From: Sphingomonadales bacterium | GTDB taxonomy: Bacteria; Pseudomonadota; Alphaproteobacteria; Sphingomonadales; Sphingomonadaceae | Assembly: GCA_027483465.1 (NCBI GenBank) | Contig: JAIXUQ010000062.1 | Location: 1 to 53,288 of the forward strand | DNA length: 53,288 nt | Direction of reading: 5' to 3' | Shown: piece by piece, positions 42,618-50,540 of the stretch | Position numbering within the stretch: position 1 is the stretch's first letter | Layout: each line of letters opens with the position of its first letter | The notes under the pieces: generated by a model | The model's database searches: none | What the model saw: the letters and a program-made list of their open reading frames with translations, nothing else | What the model was told of the DNA's origin: nothing | Translations under genes and position numbers: made by a program

Positions 42618-44252
42618 ATGAGCTTTTCCGATCTGGGCCTTTCCGATGCCCTGCTGCGCGCCGTTGCAGACAGCGGTTACGACACGCCCACGCCCATCCA
42701 GCGCCAGGCCATCCCGTCCGTGCTGATGGGCAAGGACATCATCGCCATCGCCCAGACCGGCACCGGCAAGACCGCCAGCTTCGTGCTGCCGATGATCGAC
42801 ATATTGGCCGAAGGCCGTTCCCGCGCGCTGATGCCGCGCAGCCTGATCCTGGAGCCCACCCGCGAACTGGCCCAGCAGGTGGCGGAGAATTTCGAGAAAT
42901 ACGGCAAGAACCACAAGCTTTCGATGGCGCTGCTGATCGGCGGCGTGTCGATGGGCGATCAGCTGGCCGCGCTGGAAAAGGGCGTGGATGTGCTGATCGC
43001 CACCCCCGGCCGGCTGATGGACCTGTTTGCCCGCGGCAAGATCCTGCTTTCGGGCTGTGCCATGCTGGTGATCGACGAAGCTGACCGCATGCTCGACATG
43101 GGCTTCATCCCCGATATCGAGGCGATCTGCGCCAAGCTGCCCAGGGCGCGGCAGACCCTGTTGTTTTCGGCCACCATGCCGCCGCCGATCAAGAAGCTGG
43201 CGGACCAGTTCATGGAAAGCCCCAAGAGCATCGAGGTGGCGCGGGCGGCCAGCACCAACACCAACATCACCCAGTGGGTGGTGGAAACCCCGGCGCGCGA
43301 CAAGCGCGAGCTGCTGCGTTCCCTGCTGCGCCAGGACGAGGTGACCACCGCCATCATCTTCTGCAACAAGAAGACGACGGTGCGCGAACTGTGCGACAGC
43401 CTGAAGCGCGCCCGGCTGCCGGTGGGCCAGATCCATGGCGACATGGAACAGGCCGATCGCATCCGCGAGCTGGACCGGTTCAAATCGGGCGCCATCACCA
43501 TCCTGGTGGCCAGCGACGTGGCGGCGCGCGGGCTGGACATCCCCGGCGTGTCCCATGTCGTCAATTATGACATGCCCTGGCACCCGGACGATTATGTCCA
43601 CCGCATCGGGCGGACGGGGCGCGCGGGAAGAACGGGCATCGCCTACAGCTTTGCAACGCCCGACGATGCCGAAAATCTGGCCAATATCGAGAAATTGACC
43701 CGCCAGAAGATCCCGCGCTGGACCGGCAGTGGCAGCACCGCGCCGCTGCCCGCTGCCCCAGCCGCCCCAGCCGCCGCTGCCCCCGCCGCCGTCGCCCCCG
43801 CGCCCGAGGCGGCCAATCCCGAGAGCGAGCCGCGCGAGAAGCGCAAGCGTGACCGCAAGCGCAAGGGCGGCGACCGGCCGGAGCGCAACGCCGACCGCCC
43901 GGAACGCAACACCGACCGGGCCGACGCACCGCCAGCCGACAGCCCGCGACCGGAAACCCCGCCCGCCGAACCGGCTAGGCCGCAGCGGGCCGAGGCCGGC
44001 CGGCCGCCGCGCGGTGAGAGCCAGCGCGGTGAGAGCCCGCGTGGTGACAGCCCGCGTGGTGAACGGCCGCCGCGCGCGTCGCGCAGCCCGCGCGCCGAAC
44101 CGGCCCGCGATCCGCTCGCCAGCTATCGCGCGCTGGCCACCCAGCCGCCGAGCCGCCACCGCCCGGATGATGATGGCGAGGTCTTCACCGGCTTCGGTCC
44201 CGAAGGCGTGCCGGATTTCCTGACCCGGCCGATCCGCCAGGCCGCCAAGTAA
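42618..44252 (+). CDS. rhlE: DEAD-box RNA helicase, RhlE type, with long disordered tail
   Basis: A 544-residue protein. The helicase core (about 1-370) has the Q motif FSDLGLSDALLRAV...TPIQ, AQTGTGKT (45-52), PTREL, TPGRL, DEAD (153-156), SAT and HRIGRTGRAG. The ~170-residue tail is Arg/Pro/Ala/Glu-rich, with RPERN and RGES/RGDS repeats near 44015-44080. Such tails bind RNA and can promote condensates. The role is RNA remodelling in ribosome assembly or mRNA decay. The RhlE subgroup is inferred from the core. Confidence 0.92.
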   Translation: MSFSDLGLSDALLRAVADSGYDTPTPIQRQAIPSVLMGKDIIAIAQTGTGKTASFVLPMIDILAEGRSRALMPRSLILEPTRELAQQVAENFEKYGKNHKLSMALLIGGVSMGDQLAALEKGVDVLIATPGRLMDLFARGKILLSGCAMLVIDEADRMLDMGFIPDIEAICAKLPRARQTLLFSATMPPPIKKLADQFMESPKSIEVARAASTNTNITQWVVETPARDKRELLRSLLRQDEVTTAIIFCNKKTTVRELCDSLKRARLPVGQIHGDMEQADRIRELDRFKSGAITILVASDVAARGLDIPGVSHVVNYDMPWHPDDYVHRIGRTGRAGRTGIAYSFATPDDAENLANIEKLTRQKIPRWTGSGSTAPLPAAPAAPAAAAPAAVAPAPEAANPESEPREKRKRDRKRKGGDRPERNADRPERNTDRADAPPADSPRPETPPAEPARPQRAEAGRPPRGESQRGESPRGDSPRGERPPRASRSPRAEPARDPLASYRALATQPPSRHRPDDDGEVFTGFGPEGVPDFLTRPIRQAAK

Positions 44253-44266
44253 CGCTGGCGCGGCCT

Positions 44267-44285
44267 GGGGCCGGCGCCCGGCCCC
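44267..44285. terminator. Hairpin between convergent rhlE and nitroreductase genes
   Basis: GGGGCCGG, a three-base loop and CCGGCCCC form a perfect eight-base stem between the two stops. Rightward it is followed by GGTTCAAAAA, so a T-run is lacking on that strand. Confidence 0.45.
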
Positions 44286-44302
44286 GGTTCAAAAATCCCG
44301 CT

Positions 44303-45517
44303 TCAGAACGCCCCGCCGGCGGCGCGCCATTGTTCGATTTCCCATTCGATCCGCGCCGGCGGGCCGATCACCTCGCTCACCGGGCGGCGCAGGGCGGGGG
44401 CGGCCGGCGCATCGGCAACGCCCAGGCGGAAGGCAAAGCTGGGGCGCCAGGCCGGATCATCCAGCAGCGCATCGGCCAGGCGGGCAAAGCGGGCGGGCTG
44501 GCCCAACTGGGCCTCGCGGTCGATCATCTCCGGCAGCTGGTTGAGCGGCTGGGCGACCAGGCCGGCCGCGGTGGCATTCAGGTGCAGCCGCTGCCAGGCG
44601 CTGCCCACCAGCAGGGCGCTGCGGCGATCATGCGGGCGCGGCGTGAGCACGAACCCGAACAGCGAGGCGGTGGGCAATTGCGTGTCGCGCGTGTTGGCCA
44701 GCCAATATTCGCCTTCGCTGCGGGCCGATTGTTCGGGCAGCATCGCCCCCATCGCGGCGAGGACGGGCGACACGCCCGAGGTGGCGATGGTGAGGCCATC
44801 CTTCAACCGCAGCGCATCGCGCCGGGCATGGCGCATCCAGCGGTGGCTAGCGTCCATCATCGCGCCATCGGCCACAATGGCGGCGGTGGCATCGCCGGTG
44901 AGGGCGGCAAAGCGCTGCCCGCGCGGTCTGGCCGGTTCGAACAGCGCGATGCGCACATCGGGAAAGGCCGGGAAATCCAGCACGGCGGCGCGCCGGGCAT
45001 CGGGCAGCGTGCCGCCGCGCCAGGCCCCGCGATGGGTGTGGCGGCGGCTGATGAAGGGCAGCAGCCGGTGCGGCGCCGGGCCGCTGCCATCCGGGCCCAG
45101 GATCACCCGGGCAACATGGGCGGGATTGCCGGGATCGGGCAGCAGCCGCACCCGCGCGGCGCGGCCCAGCGCGGTGGAGGCCAGCGCCATGTTGTGGATG
45201 GCGCCGCCCAGCCCGGCCAGCCGTTCCCGGCCAAACGGGTCCATCGCCCCCAGGTTGCGGCCGGCGATTTCAAAGATGTCCACGCCAAAGCGGCCGATGG
45301 CATAGCTCCACGGCTGGGTGTTGTGCGGGCTGGCGGCCAGCACGCCGGCGCCCACCAGCTTGAGCGGGCCGATCAGCCGGCCGCTGGCCCAATCATCCCA
45401 GGCGGCCAGCGCCGGATTGTCGCCACCCAGCAGGCCCTGTTGCCAGGCCCGCCCAGCCAGACCCGCCAGCGCCAGGCCGCCGGCCCCCAGCAGCCACTGG
45501 CGGCGATCGGCGATCAT
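44303..45517 (-). CDS. Acg-type nitroreductase-like flavoprotein with Tat-like leader
   Basis: A 404-residue protein. DRRQWLLGAGGLALAGLAG at the N-terminus looks like a twin-arginine signal. AASPHNTQPW, PFGRERLAGLGGAIHNMALAS and the late LVGSAWQRLHLNATAAGLVAQPLNQ fit the Acg family of nitroreductase-fold FMN proteins. The electron acceptor is unknown, and the enzyme may sequester flavin instead of catalysing. ATG 45517 overlaps the stop of the fatty acid hydroxylase gene, so the gene is the last of a leftward operon. Confidence 0.82.
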   Translation of the reverse strand: MIADRRQWLLGAGGLALAGLAGRAWQQGLLGGDNPALAAWDDWASGRLIGPLKLVGAGVLAASPHNTQPWSYAIGRFGVDIFEIAGRNLGAMDPFGRERLAGLGGAIHNMALASTALGRAARVRLLPDPGNPAHVARVILGPDGSGPAPHRLLPFISRRHTHRGAWRGGTLPDARRAAVLDFPAFPDVRIALFEPARPRGQRFAALTGDATAAIVADGAMMDASHRWMRHARRDALRLKDGLTIATSGVSPVLAAMGAMLPEQSARSEGEYWLANTRDTQLPTASLFGFVLTPRPHDRRSALLVGSAWQRLHLNATAAGLVAQPLNQLPEMIDREAQLGQPARFARLADALLDDPAWRPSFAFRLGVADAPAAPALRRPVSEVIGPPARIEWEIEQWRAAGGAF

Positions 45518-46422
45518 TCAGCGGCCTGCGGCAGGCTGGCAGCACCCTGCTGTTCCCAGCGGGCGCGGATGCGATCGGCGCTGTCCCCGCTCAGCGCGCC
45601 GGGCGGGCCGAACATGGCGGTGAAGGCCTGCCGCAGGCTGCGCGCGGCCAGCACATCGCGGGCGATGCCCACCCATTCATGCACCGCCACCCACAGCGGA
45701 TTGAAGGTGGCGAGATTGCGCACGATGCCATAGCGCACCGGCTCGTCATCGCGCTCGGCCTCGAACGTGCCGAACAGCCGGTCCCAGATGATGAACACGC
45801 CGGCATAGTTGCGATCCAGATAGCGCGGGTTGGTGCCGTGGTGGACGCGGTGGTGCGAGGGCGTGTTCATCACCGCTTCGAACCAGCGCGGCAGCCGGCC
45901 GATCACCTCGGTGTGGATCCAGAATTGATAGATGAGGTTGAGGCCGCCGCAAAAGGCCACAAGTTCGAGCGGAAAGCCGATCAGGAACAGCGGCAGCTTG
46001 ATGATGAAGGTGAGGCCGAACAGGCCGGTCCACGTCTGCCGCAGGGCGGTGGAGAGATTATAATGCTGGGAGCTGTGGTGGATGACATGCGCCGCCCAGG
46101 CCCAGCGGATGCGGTGGCCGGCGCGGTGGACCCAGTAATAGGCCAGATCATCCAGCACGAAGCACAGCGCGAAGCTGGCCCAGCCGGGCTGGATATCGAA
46201 CAGGCGGTGCTGCCACAGCCACAGCGCCAGGCCCGACACGCTGCCGGCCAGCAGGGCGCCGGTGATGGTGTTGCCCAGGCCCATGGCCAGGCTGGTGCCG
46301 GTATCCCGCCAATCATAATCGCCGCGCCAGCCCAGCCGCACCGCGACCAGTTCGATGATGATGCACAGCACGAACACCGGGATGGCCAGCGCCACCGGAT
46401 CGGGGAGGTGGGACCAGTTCAC
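45514..46422 (-). CDS. Sterol desaturase / fatty acid hydroxylase family membrane protein
   Basis: A 302-residue integral membrane di-iron enzyme. The His boxes are HRAGH, HVIHHSSQHYN and HRVHHGTNPRYLDRN, between four or more membrane helices. Members hydroxylate or desaturate lipid chains, carotenoids or sterol-like substrates; the product here is not known. The GTG start at 46422 overlaps the upstream gene stop (GTGA). Its neighbours are a small membrane protein and an Acg-like flavoprotein. Confidence 0.92.
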   Translation of the reverse strand: MNWSHLPDPVALAIPVFVLCIIIELVAVRLGWRGDYDWRDTGTSLAMGLGNTITGALLAGSVSGLALWLWQHRLFDIQPGWASFALCFVLDDLAYYWVHRAGHRIRWAWAAHVIHHSSQHYNLSTALRQTWTGLFGLTFIIKLPLFLIGFPLELVAFCGGLNLIYQFWIHTEVIGRLPRWFEAVMNTPSHHRVHHGTNPRYLDRNYAGVFIIWDRLFGTFEAERDDEPVRYGIVRNLATFNPLWVAVHEWVGIARDVLAARSLRQAFTAMFGPPGALSGDSADRIRARWEQQGAASLPQAAE

Positions 46423-46799
46423 AGCCGGGCTGCCCAGGCGCCGGCGGCCGAGCCGAGATCGAGCGCGGTTTCCGGGAACATCGGTTCATCGGGCCGGATG
46501 CGCAAAACCGGGCCGGCGCGGCTGACCTGCGGGCGGTTGAGCAGGCGGACCACGAAACGGTCACCAAAGCGGCACACAAGGGCCACCCGGCCGTCATCCG
46601 CCGTCACCAGCGCCCCCGATGCGTCCACCGCGAGCACGGCTTCGGCCACGTTCAGCCCCGGAATCGCGGCCCTGGCAATGTCGGCGGCATGGGCCGCACT
46701 GGCCAGCCGCGCCGTTCGCGCAAAGCCCAGCCAGCGGGCGAGCAGCACCAGCAGGGCCACCCCGAACACGGAAAAGGCGAGGAGGCCGATGCGGTCCAT
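46419..46799 (-). CDS. Small membrane-anchored protein of unknown function
   Basis: A 126-residue protein with one N-terminal membrane helix (LLAFSVFGVALLVLLARWLGF). A soluble domain follows (AIPGLNVAEAVLAVDASGALVTADDGRVALVCRFGDRFVVRLL...). Both ends overlap neighbours: a one-base TGATG overlap with the phosphatase-like gene upstream and a GTGA overlap with the hydroxylase gene downstream. The arrangement suggests co-production with the hydroxylase. I do not recognise a family. Confidence 0.75.
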   Translation of the reverse strand: MDRIGLLAFSVFGVALLVLLARWLGFARTARLASAAHAADIARAAIPGLNVAEAVLAVDASGALVTADDGRVALVCRFGDRFVVRLLNRPQVSRAGPVLRIRPDEPMFPETALDLGSAAGAWAARL

Positions 46800-47218
46800 C
46801 AGCCGCCGGCAAGCTGCTTCAACAGCGGCATCAGCCCGGCAACATTATAGCCGCCCTGCCCGGCCGCCGCGACGATTTCGGCCGGCGCTTCGCCGCTTTT
46901 GGCCGCCGCCAGCGCCCACAAATTGCAGCTGCGCGTGCCCGATCGGCAAAAGGCCAGCACCGGGCCGTTGGCAAGCGCGGCCGCCATCGCCTCCACCTGA
47001 TCCAGGCTGAAGCCGGTATGGTCGATGGGAATGGCCACATAATCAAGGCCTTGCGCAGCGCAGGCGGCGGCGATTGCGGCACCGGCCGGCTGATCGAAAC
47101 TCTCGCCATCGGGCCGGTTGTTGACGATGGTGCGGAAACCCTGCGCCGCCGCCAGCGCGACATCATCGGGCGCGATCTGCGGGGCGACGGACACGGTGGG
47201 GGTGATGGCGATGAACAT
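46799..47218 (-). CDS. TIGR01244-family (BLH-like) phosphatase/sulfurtransferase-like protein
   Basis: A 139-residue protein: ITPTVSVAPQIAPDDVALAAAQGFRTIVNNRPDGE at the start and VLAFCRSGTRSCNLWALA with the active-site cysteine. This is the fold of the beta-lactamase-hydrolase-like/DSP-type family annotated as TIGR01244; the activity (phosphatase or sulfur transfer) is not settled. ATG 47218 begins the family homology. It lies 32 bases after pirin in the leftward cluster. Confidence 0.85.
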   Translation of the reverse strand: MFIAITPTVSVAPQIAPDDVALAAAQGFRTIVNNRPDGESFDQPAGAAIAAACAAQGLDYVAIPIDHTGFSLDQVEAMAAALANGPVLAFCRSGTRSCNLWALAAAKSGEAPAEIVAAAGQGGYNVAGLMPLLKQLAGG

Positions 47219-47250
47219 GGGCAGCAGCCTAGGTGCTTCCGGCAGTGGCC

Positions 47251-48105
47251 TCAATAGGGGATGAACTCGCTTTCGCCCGGCACCGGCGGGAAACGGCCGG
47301 CGCGCCAATCCGCCACGGCCTGCGCGATCCGTGCCGGATCATGTGAGACGAAATTCCATTCCAGCTGCCGGGCCTCGGGCAGCGGCGCCCCACCCAGCAG
47401 CATCAGCCGGCTGGGCGTGGTGGCGATCAGCAGCGCATCCCCCGCCCCGCACACCGCCAGGCTGCCGCGCGCCAGCGCCTCGCCATCGATTTCGGCAGCG
47501 CCGTCAACCAGATAGAGCCCGCGCTCACCCCACGCTGCCGGCAGCGCCAGCCGCGCGCCGGCCGCCATTTGCAGTTCGGCATAGATGATCGGATGGGGAA
47601 ACTTCACGGGGGAGGCCAGCCCCCACAACGCCCCCGCAATCACCACGGCATCAACGCCATCGGCCTGATGACGCGGCATGATTTGGGCCGGGTAATGATC
47701 GAAGGCCGGTTCGCATTCCGCCGCCGCCACCGGCAGCGCCACCCAGGCCTGGATGCCGTGCATGTGGTGGCCGGCGGCCCGCTCGGCCGGCGGCGTGCGT
47801 TCGCTGTGGACGATGCCGCGCCCCGCGGTCATCCAGTTGACCGCGCCGGGGTGGATATCAATGGCGGTGCCCAGGCTGTCACGATGGCCCAACACGCCGG
47901 CAAACAGCCAGGTGATGGTGGCAAGCCCGATATGGGGGTGCGGGCGCACATCGATGCCGGCGCCCGGCGGGAAATCGGCCGGGCCCATCTCGTCGAAAAA
48001 CACGAATGGCCCCAAGGCCCTGCGCCCCGGAAACGGCAGCACCCGCGCCACCTGGAACCCGCCCAGATCACGGGTGCGGCCGGGGATGGTGGCGGCGATC
48101 GGCAT
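47251..48105 (-). CDS. Pirin family protein
   Basis: A 284-residue bicupin. The N-terminal cupin has FVFFDEMGPADFPPGAGIDVRPHPHIGLATITWLFAGVLGHRDSLG and INWMTAGRGIVHSER-type metal ligands, here VNWMTAGRGIVHSERTPPAERAAGHHMHGIQAWVALP. Pirins bind iron and some have quercetinase or redox-sensing roles; the function here is unknown. ATG 48105 has GGAG upstream. It is first in a leftward run of five genes and divergent from the SDR gene. Confidence 0.92.
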   Translation of the reverse strand: MPIAATIPGRTRDLGGFQVARVLPFPGRRALGPFVFFDEMGPADFPPGAGIDVRPHPHIGLATITWLFAGVLGHRDSLGTAIDIHPGAVNWMTAGRGIVHSERTPPAERAAGHHMHGIQAWVALPVAAAECEPAFDHYPAQIMPRHQADGVDAVVIAGALWGLASPVKFPHPIIYAELQMAAGARLALPAAWGERGLYLVDGAAEIDGEALARGSLAVCGAGDALLIATTPSRLMLLGGAPLPEARQLEWNFVSHDPARIAQAVADWRAGRFPPVPGESEFIPY

Positions 48106-48195
48106 GGCAGGCTCCGCTGTGGCAAGGCCGTGGCTAATGACAGTTGGCCGGTGGCGATCACAGATTATGCTGCCCGCCGGCAAGGAGCAACGCAG

Positions 48196-49041
48196 ATGCG
48201 CGAACTGGCGGGCAAGGTGGCATTCGTGACCGGGGCGGCATCCGGCATCGGCCTGGGGATCGCCGAGGCGCTGGCGCAATCGGGCGTGAAGGTGATGATG
48301 GCCGATATCGACGGTGCCGCCGTGGAGCGCGAGGCGCTGCGGCTGGCCGGCACCAATGCCGATGTGGCTGCGATCCGCGCCGATGTCAGCCTGAAGGCCG
48401 AATTGCAGGCAGCCGCCGATGCCACCATCGCCCGCTTTGGCCAGGTGCATATCCTCGTCAACAACGCCGGCGTGGGCGGCGGCGGCAGCTATGGCGATTG
48501 GACCGATGCGGGCTGGGATTGGGTGCTCGGCGTCAATCTGCTCAGCGTGGTGTGGGGTTTCGAGATTTTCGGCCCACTGATCGAGGCGCATGGCGGCGGG
48601 CAGATCGTGTCCACCGCCTCGATGGCCGGCCTGGTGGCGGCGGTGGCGCCGGGCTACAATGTCACCAAATATGGCGTGGTGGCTCTGAGCGAGGGGCTGC
48701 GGCCAGTGCTGGCCCAGCGCGGCATCGGCGTCTCGGTGCTTTGCCCCGGCTTCATCCGCACCCGCATCATGGAATCGGCCCGCGCCGTGCCGGAACGGCT
48801 GGCCGGTGCGATCGCGCCGCCGCCGGCCGATGCGCCGGTGAACCCGTTTGTGGCCATGGCCGCGCAAGCCATCGCCAATGGCATCGATCCGCTTTATGTG
48901 GGCGAATTGGTGGTGGAAGCGATCCAGGGCGACTGGCCCTATATCTTCACCGACACCGATTTCGAAGCCGGGGTGGACGCCCGCTTTGCCGCGATCAAGG
49001 CCGGTTTCGACAAGGTGCGCGGGCGGGTGCCGCGGCGTTAG
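48196..49041 (+). CDS. Short-chain dehydrogenase/reductase
   Basis: A 281-residue classical SDR. The NAD(P) site TGAASGIG is at 12-19, DADI-like acidic residues (MMADIDG) suggest NAD preference, and LVNNAGVG and IVSTASMAGLVAAVAPGYNVTKYGV give the catalytic Ser, Tyr and Lys. The C-terminus is longer than minimal SDRs. The substrate is unknown. AAGGAG precedes ATG 48196. Its stop overlaps that of convergent tauD-like gene in TTAG. Confidence 0.9.
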   Translation: MRELAGKVAFVTGAASGIGLGIAEALAQSGVKVMMADIDGAAVEREALRLAGTNADVAAIRADVSLKAELQAAADATIARFGQVHILVNNAGVGGGGSYGDWTDAGWDWVLGVNLLSVVWGFEIFGPLIEAHGGGQIVSTASMAGLVAAVAPGYNVTKYGVVALSEGLRPVLAQRGIGVSVLCPGFIRTRIMESARAVPERLAGAIAPPPADAPVNPFVAMAAQAIANGIDPLYVGELVVEAIQGDWPYIFTDTDFEAGVDARFAAIKAGFDKVRGRVPRR

Positions 49042-49868
49042 GCCGCCGCGATGGTGGTGCGGTGCAGGCGGCGGGCATGGCCCTGATAACCGCCGGTGGC
49101 GGCGTGCAGCACCGAGCGATTGTCCCACATCACCAGCATGTTCGGCTGCCAGCGGTGGCGATACTGAAACCGCTCCTGCCCCTGCCAGTGATAAAGTTCC
49201 AGCAGCAGCGGCATCGCCTCGGCCTCGGCCATGCCTTCAAAACCGATGATATAGCCCAGGCAGCCGAACAGGCCGGGGCGGCCGGTTTCGGGATGCCGGC
49301 GGACGAAGGGGTGGGACTGGGTGGCGCGCGCGGTTTCGCTGGGGCGGATGTCCATCGACCGGCCGCGGTCATTGTCACCATAGAAGCCATCGGACGCATA
49401 GGCGCGCTGGGCAGAATGGATGGCGACGAGGCCCTCGACGCGGGCGCGCAACGCCGCCGGCATGGCTTCCAGCGCCAGGTGCTGGTTGGCAAACAGCGTG
49501 TCGCCACCGTGTGGAGGGATTTCAATGCCATAAAGGCAGGTGCCGGCCGGCGGGCGGGCCTGAAAGCTCCAGTCCGTGTGCCAGGTTTCGGCAAAGATCG
49601 GCGCGGTCTCGTCGGCGCGGCGCTGCACCGCGATGATGTGACGGCGGCCGGGAATGGGCGCGATGAACGGGTCCTCGCCAAAACCGCCCATCGCCAGCGT
49701 GAACCGCTCCAGATCATCGTCGCCAAGTGGCTGATCGGGAAACACCAGCACATGATGGGCCAGCCAGGCCGCGCGGATCGCCGCCACCTGCGCAGGCGCC
49801 AGCGGAGCGGACAGGTCCACCCCCGTCACCACCGCGCCACAGGCCTGCCCGGTTGGTTCGATCTTCAT
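49038..49868 (-). CDS. TauD/TfdA-family Fe(II)/2-oxoglutarate dioxygenase
   Basis: A 276-residue enzyme with the facial-triad motif WHTDWSF (His97, Asp99). The distal His and 2-oxoglutarate-binding Arg are in MLVMWDNRSVLHAATGGYQGHARRLHRTTI. The N-terminus GAVVTGVDLSAPL and GDTLFANQHLALEAMP are also typical. Members hydroxylate taurine, sulfonates, 2,4-D or related acids; the substrate cannot be decided here, and no sulfonate transporter is next to it. Confidence 0.9.
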   Translation of the reverse strand: MKIEPTGQACGAVVTGVDLSAPLAPAQVAAIRAAWLAHHVLVFPDQPLGDDDLERFTLAMGGFGEDPFIAPIPGRRHIIAVQRRADETAPIFAETWHTDWSFQARPPAGTCLYGIEIPPHGGDTLFANQHLALEAMPAALRARVEGLVAIHSAQRAYASDGFYGDNDRGRSMDIRPSETARATQSHPFVRRHPETGRPGLFGCLGYIIGFEGMAEAEAMPLLLELYHWQGQERFQYRHRWQPNMLVMWDNRSVLHAATGGYQGHARRLHRTTIAAA

Positions 49869-49914
49869 TGCCCGTCCTCCCCGTCGGCGATGGTGGCAGG
49901 GCGCGGGCGGCAGA

Positions 49915-50247
49915 TCAACCGGCGGCGGCGGCGATGGCGCGCTCGGCCCACTGGTTCAGGCTCATGCCCGCCAGTTCGGCGGCCTTGGCGGTGCGGGCGT
50001 GCAGGGCGGGATCGATCCGCAGCAGCAGCTTGCCGGAATAGGGTTTGTCAGGCGACTTGCCCAGCCGGGCACAGGCTTCCAGATAATCGTCCACCGCCTC
50101 GTGGAAGGCCGCCACCAGGCCAGGCACGGTTTCGGCATGGAAGGTTATACCATCGGCAATGCCGGCAATCCGCCCGAAGAACAGCGCATCCTCGGCATCA
50201 AACTCCACCGCGGCGCTGTAGTTGCGATAGGTGAGGATGTTGGTCAT
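49915..50247 (-). CDS. hicB: HicB-family antitoxin
   Basis: A 110-residue protein. The N-terminal HicB fold has YRNYSAAVEFDAEDALFFGRIAGIADGITFHAETVPGLVAAFHEAVDDYLEAC. The C-terminal ~40 residues have SGKLLLRIDPALHARTAKAAELAGMSLNQWAERAI, a ribbon-helix-helix DNA-binding domain. It should neutralise the toxin encoded just upstream and bind the promoter. ATG 50247 overlaps the toxin gene stop (ATGA). Confidence 0.92.
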   Translation of the reverse strand: MTNILTYRNYSAAVEFDAEDALFFGRIAGIADGITFHAETVPGLVAAFHEAVDDYLEACARLGKSPDKPYSGKLLLRIDPALHARTAKAAELAGMSLNQWAERAIAAAAG

Positions 50248-50498
50248 GGCGTCACTCCCAGTCGGGTGAGATAGTCGCGGGCGGCGCGGACCTGATAGCG
50301 TTTGGCTTCCTTTTCGGGATGGAGTCGGTGGAAGGTCTCCACCATGCCGTCCTTGACGAAGCGCACCCGCGAACCATTGCCCTCCACCAGCGCACAGCCA
50401 ACTGCCAGCAGCAAGGCCTCGATGGCTGCCCATTCCACGTTGGCCGAGGTTGGCTGGCGGTGCAGGGCGGCAAGCGTCTTGCTGTGCCGGCTGTTCAT
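50244..50498 (-). CDS. hicA: HicA-family toxin
   Basis: An 84-residue double-stranded-RNA-binding-like toxin: NVEWAAIEALLLAVGCALVEGNGSRVRFVKDGMVETFHRLHPEKEAKRYQVRAARDYLTRLGV. It has the HicA plan, but the GSHH histidine of classic HicA is replaced (GSRVRF); His residues in FHRLHP may matter instead. It would act as a ribosome-dependent or free mRNA interferase, by family. No ribosome site precedes ATG 50498. Toxin first, antitoxin second is the normal order. Confidence 0.88.
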   Translation of the reverse strand: MNSRHSKTLAALHRQPTSANVEWAAIEALLLAVGCALVEGNGSRVRFVKDGMVETFHRLHPEKEAKRYQVRAARDYLTRLGVTP

Positions 50499-50504
50499 GA
50501 TATC

Positions 50505-50532
50505 AGATTATGATACCATCGCGACTTGTCAA
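50505..50532 (-). promoter_or_regulatory. hicAB promoter/operator region
   Basis: TTGACA (50532-50527) is followed by TAATCT (50510-50505) after 16 bases. The hicA ATG starts only six bases after the -10, so the message may be leaderless. The palindrome TGATATCA lies at the start codon, and ATGATA occurs twice (50497-50502 and 50510-50515); these are candidate antitoxin-binding elements. Confidence 0.5.
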
Positions 50533-50540
50533 GTCCGGCT

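Noticed and set aside
48144-50234. Plus-strand 696-codon frame across the SDR and tauD-like genes
   Set aside because: It is out of frame with the SDR and antisense to the dioxygenase and hicB; no domain is visible.
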